From Candidatus Eiseniibacteriota bacterium (GTDB taxonomy: Bacteria > Eisenbacteria > RBG-16-71-46 > CAIMUX01): a stretch of DNA of 64,000 nucleotides. Positions within the stretch are counted from its first letter, which is position 1; every line of letters begins with the position of its first letter. Both the position numbers and the translations under genes were made by a program. Shown piece by piece: positions 61,965 through 64,000 of this stretch. The notes beneath the pieces were generated by a model. The model had not been told where the DNA came from. It ran no database searches and saw only the letters and a list, made by a program, of their open reading frames with translations. The stretch is taken from contig JAKQSZ010000031.1 of NCBI GenBank assembly GCA_029569475.1, positions 1-64,000 of the forward strand, read 5' to 3'.

Positions 61965-62617
61965 TATTCACCTCCCAGATGCGAACGCTCGATACCGAGG
62001 ATCAGGCGAAGGCTGGTGGAGACGATGCCGAGCGCAATGCCCATCATGATGGCGCGCTGCCCCGCGGTGTTGGGGACGTTCATGATCCAGTCGGCCAGGT
62101 TGGAGAGGCGGTAGCCCTCGTGAAGAAATCCGGTGAGTTGGTCCCCCACCGGCACCCGGCCCAGCATGACCAGGAAACCCGCCAGGAGCAGGAGCGTGGC
62201 CTCGCGGTTGCGGGCCCGGAAAGCCCGGTAGGAAGCGCTCGCGACATAGAAGGCCAGCATGGCGAACATGGTCGAGCTGAGAGGGTTGTAGACGTTCTGG
62301 TAGATCCAGTCGAACGGGGTCCCCGGATCCTGGAAGCGGGCCCCGCTGCTGAAGAAAAAGCCGACCACGCTGGTGATGATGAAGCCGGCGACGATGACGG
62401 CCGCGAAGGGCCATCCCTTCTCCCGGCGGTGGACCGAATTGGCCGAGACCTTCATCAGGTTGAGCGCGCCCAGCCAGATCGCGAAGGCGGCGATGATCTG
62501 GACCCAATCGGTCAGCAGGTCCTGCATTCCCGAGAAGGGCCGGTGCGGCACGAAGAACTGCACGACATAGATCACGCCGACGAAAGCCGTCAACAGCAGC
62601 GGGATCCTTCGCTTCAC
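61964..62617 (-). CDS. Integral membrane protein B of the membrane operon
   Basis: 217 residues, GTG at 62617 with GGAGG eight bases upstream. Six TM helices: LLLTAFVGVIYVVQFFV, VQIIAAFAIWLGALNLM, FAAVIVAGFIITSVVGFFF, MFAMLAFYVASASYRAF, TLLLLAGFLVMLGRV and IMMGIALGIVSTSLRLIL. No enzyme or transporter motif. It is the first gene after the 95-bp gap (with hairpin) following paralogue A'. The last base of its stop overlaps the start of C. Confidence 0.8.
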   Translation of the reverse strand: MKRRIPLLLTAFVGVIYVVQFFVPHRPFSGMQDLLTDWVQIIAAFAIWLGALNLMKVSANSVHRREKGWPFAAVIVAGFIITSVVGFFFSSGARFQDPGTPFDWIYQNVYNPLSSTMFAMLAFYVASASYRAFRARNREATLLLLAGFLVMLGRVPVGDQLTGFLHEGYRLSNLADWIMNVPNTAGQRAIMMGIALGIVSTSLRLILGIERSHLGGE

Positions 62618-62636
62618 ACTACCTTCCTCCCCTCAA

Positions 62637-62653
62637 AGCGCCCTTGGGGCGCT
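62637..62653 (-). terminator. Intercistronic hairpin inside the membrane operon
   Basis: AGCGCCC (62637-62643) pairs with GGGCGCT (62647-62653), loop TTG. On the minus strand only TTTGAG follows, so it is not a strong terminator. It lies between paralogue A' and gene B, 19 nt before the B start, and could partly stop or protect the transcript, setting different A' and B-C-D-A levels. Confidence 0.45.
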
Positions 62654-62712
62654 GTCCACCATGGGTTGGACGGAACGTCGCGTCGCGCCCGGGACGACAC
62701 CACGGCCGCCCC

Positions 62713-63981
62713 CTAGCGGACATCGAAGAGCGCCGCCACATCGAGCACCCGGCTGGTCTGAAGGAAGATCCCCACCAGCAGGATCACCAGGATGATCGCC
62801 TTGCCGACATCCTGTCCTTTGAGGCTGCCGAGCTGGCGCGGTTCGCGCGAGAGATAGGCGCTGGCCACGAACAGCTCCTCCCCGATCAGCGTGTAATCGC
62901 AGGCCGCCACGAAAAAGGGGAGCTGCGACGGCTGGGCCGTGCCGGCGATCTGGATCGCCCCGACGGCGTTGCCCGTTTCCGCCAGGATGAGGCTCTCGGC
63001 ATAGAAGCAGCCCTGCATGAAGATGGTGGCCGGCCTTTCCCGCACGATGATGCCGTCGACGGCGGCGGCGTAGCCGAACTGGTCATCGGTCAGGTAGTAG
63101 ACGCAGTCGTCGTGGTAGGAGTCGGGACGGCCTTCGGAGAGGTAGGCTTCCTTGACGGTCTCGCGCGAGGCCACCATGACCAGCGACCGGGACACCGGCA
63201 CGTCCAGCGGCGTCTCGTACTGCGCGGTGAGCCGCGCCACCCGCCCCAGAATGGAGATGCCGGCCAGGGTCTGCACGTTGTCCATGTCCTGCGTGCCCGG
63301 CACGAAGAGAACGTTGCGGCCCATCTCGGTGGCGCGCCCGACCGCCTCGTCGACCGCGTCCAGCCCCGCGATCTTGCGGATGAAGATCGGGCGGCCCTGG
63401 CGTGCCCGTTCGATGTAGAACACCACCAGGCCCGACAGGATGAGAACGGCGATGAGCATGTTGATCCGGCCGGTGTGAAGCCACTGCGCGCTGGAAACCG
63501 CCGGTCCCACCGGCTCGCTGGACGCCTCGCCGGACACGCCGCCCGAGGAAGCCTGGTCCGGATCCGGGCCGGCAACAGGGTCCATGGGTTGGATCCCGTC
63601 CGTGGGGTCGGTGCTGGACTCCGCCCCCGGCAGGGTGTCCGCAACGGAAGCCGATAGCGAAATCACCCGGTAGTAGTAGCTCGCTCCGTCTTTCACGCCA
63701 TCGGAGTCGATGTGCTCGACGAAGAGCCCCGGCAACTCGGCCAGGCTGTGCCAGGGTCCCCGCGGATCGCTGGACCGCTCGACGCGGTAGCCCAGGAAAC
63801 CGGGGGAGGCGCCGTCATTCGGTGAGATCTTCCAGCGGACGGTGACGCTGCCGCCGGCGTCGTTGGGCGTGTCCCGCGCGACGACATCGCGCGGCGGGGC
63901 CAGCGCGACGGCCGGCCGGATCGAGCCCTCCACGAGAAGGGCCAACGCCAGCAGAGCGAGAGCCGCGCGTGTCAAGGTCAT
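62713..63981 (-). CDS. FN3-domain membrane protein A' (paralogue 1 of the five-protein membrane operon)
   Basis: 422 residues, ATG at 63981 with AGGA upstream. Signal peptide (ALALLALALLVEGSIRP), FN3-like domain (DTPNDAGGSVTVRWKISPNDG ... YYYRVISL) longer than in its paralogue and followed by an acidic Ser/Gly/Pro linker, then TM helix (MLIAVLILSGLVVFYI) and the same conserved domain: VDEAVGRATEMGRNVLFVPG, TQDMDNVQTLAG, SRSLVMVASRETVKEAYLSE, YLTDDQFGYAAAVDGI, FYAESLILAETGN. It ends in a TM helix (KAIILVILLVGIFLQ). First gene seen of the operon; anything upstream is beyond the window. Confidence 0.85.
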   Translation of the reverse strand: MTLTRAALALLALALLVEGSIRPAVALAPPRDVVARDTPNDAGGSVTVRWKISPNDGASPGFLGYRVERSSDPRGPWHSLAELPGLFVEHIDSDGVKDGASYYYRVISLSASVADTLPGAESSTDPTDGIQPMDPVAGPDPDQASSGGVSGEASSEPVGPAVSSAQWLHTGRINMLIAVLILSGLVVFYIERARQGRPIFIRKIAGLDAVDEAVGRATEMGRNVLFVPGTQDMDNVQTLAGISILGRVARLTAQYETPLDVPVSRSLVMVASRETVKEAYLSEGRPDSYHDDCVYYLTDDQFGYAAAVDGIIVRERPATIFMQGCFYAESLILAETGNAVGAIQIAGTAQPSQLPFFVAACDYTLIGEELFVASAYLSREPRQLGSLKGQDVGKAIILVILLVGIFLQTSRVLDVAALFDVR

Positions 63982-64000
63982 GATCGCATCCTGCTTTCCG

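Overview
The window is high-GC DNA (roughly two thirds G+C by eye) from a Gram-negative, FCB-type bacterium. The evidence is a TolC/RND efflux set, an outer-membrane beta-barrel, lipoproteins, and four secreted proteins (213-3302, 10760-13774, 24549-26312, 33123-36074) ending in the same FlgD-Ig/T9SS-like beta-sandwich of about 80-90 residues. That tail, with VCBS/ASPIC-UnbV repeats and many hypothetical membrane proteins, fits lineages such as Candidatus Eisenbacteria or Krumholzibacteriota. This placement is inference; no rRNA is present to test it. No phage, plasmid or CRISPR signature is seen.

Left third (1-21 kb): an IS3-type transposase fragment at the edge; an eight-repeat secreted protein; a decayed phospholipase-D fragment; an OMF-MFP-RND tripartite efflux operon; a secreted alpha/beta hydrolase fused to FG-GAP/VCBS and ASPIC/UnbV repeats; a GT-C type membrane glycosyltransferase; alanine dehydrogenase with a 4-hydroxybutyrate-type CoA-transferase; and full-length DsbD.

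Middle (21-46 kb): tRNA-Arg(UCG), a 24-residue membrane peptide, an EEP-fold hydrolase, a DUF948-like/YtxH pair, a secreted HExxH metallopeptidase, a 200-bp element with terminal inverted repeats, a family-5 solute-binding lipoprotein overlapping aroC, a histidine kinase overlapping a receiver-PP2C phosphatase, a large subtilase, an alpha/alpha-toroid protein coupled to a YbhN-like membrane protein, an orphan DNA methyltransferase beside an HNH nuclease, MOSC, beta-barrel and PEBP proteins, an isocitrate/isopropylmalate dehydrogenase-family enzyme and an aldo/keto reductase.

Right third (46-64 kb): a large transketolase-like enzyme, a KH-domain RNA-binding protein, a secreted TPR-TonB protein, an SbcD/SbcC(YhaN)-like pair with a downstream patatin lipoprotein, and a tightly packed minus-strand operon of five membrane proteins plus a DUF169 protein (58434-63981). 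In that operon two close paralogues (FN3-like domain, membrane anchor, conserved soluble domain) bracket three integral membrane proteins. The genes overlap by 1-4 nt, none has a function I recognise, and this is the best candidate for an undescribed system.

A second theme is short-period tandem repeats at gene boundaries and in protein linkers. Where the repeat is translated the period is a multiple of three (6/12, 24, 30, 33 bp). Several untranslated arrays have other periods (14, 19, 25-29, 34-35 bp).
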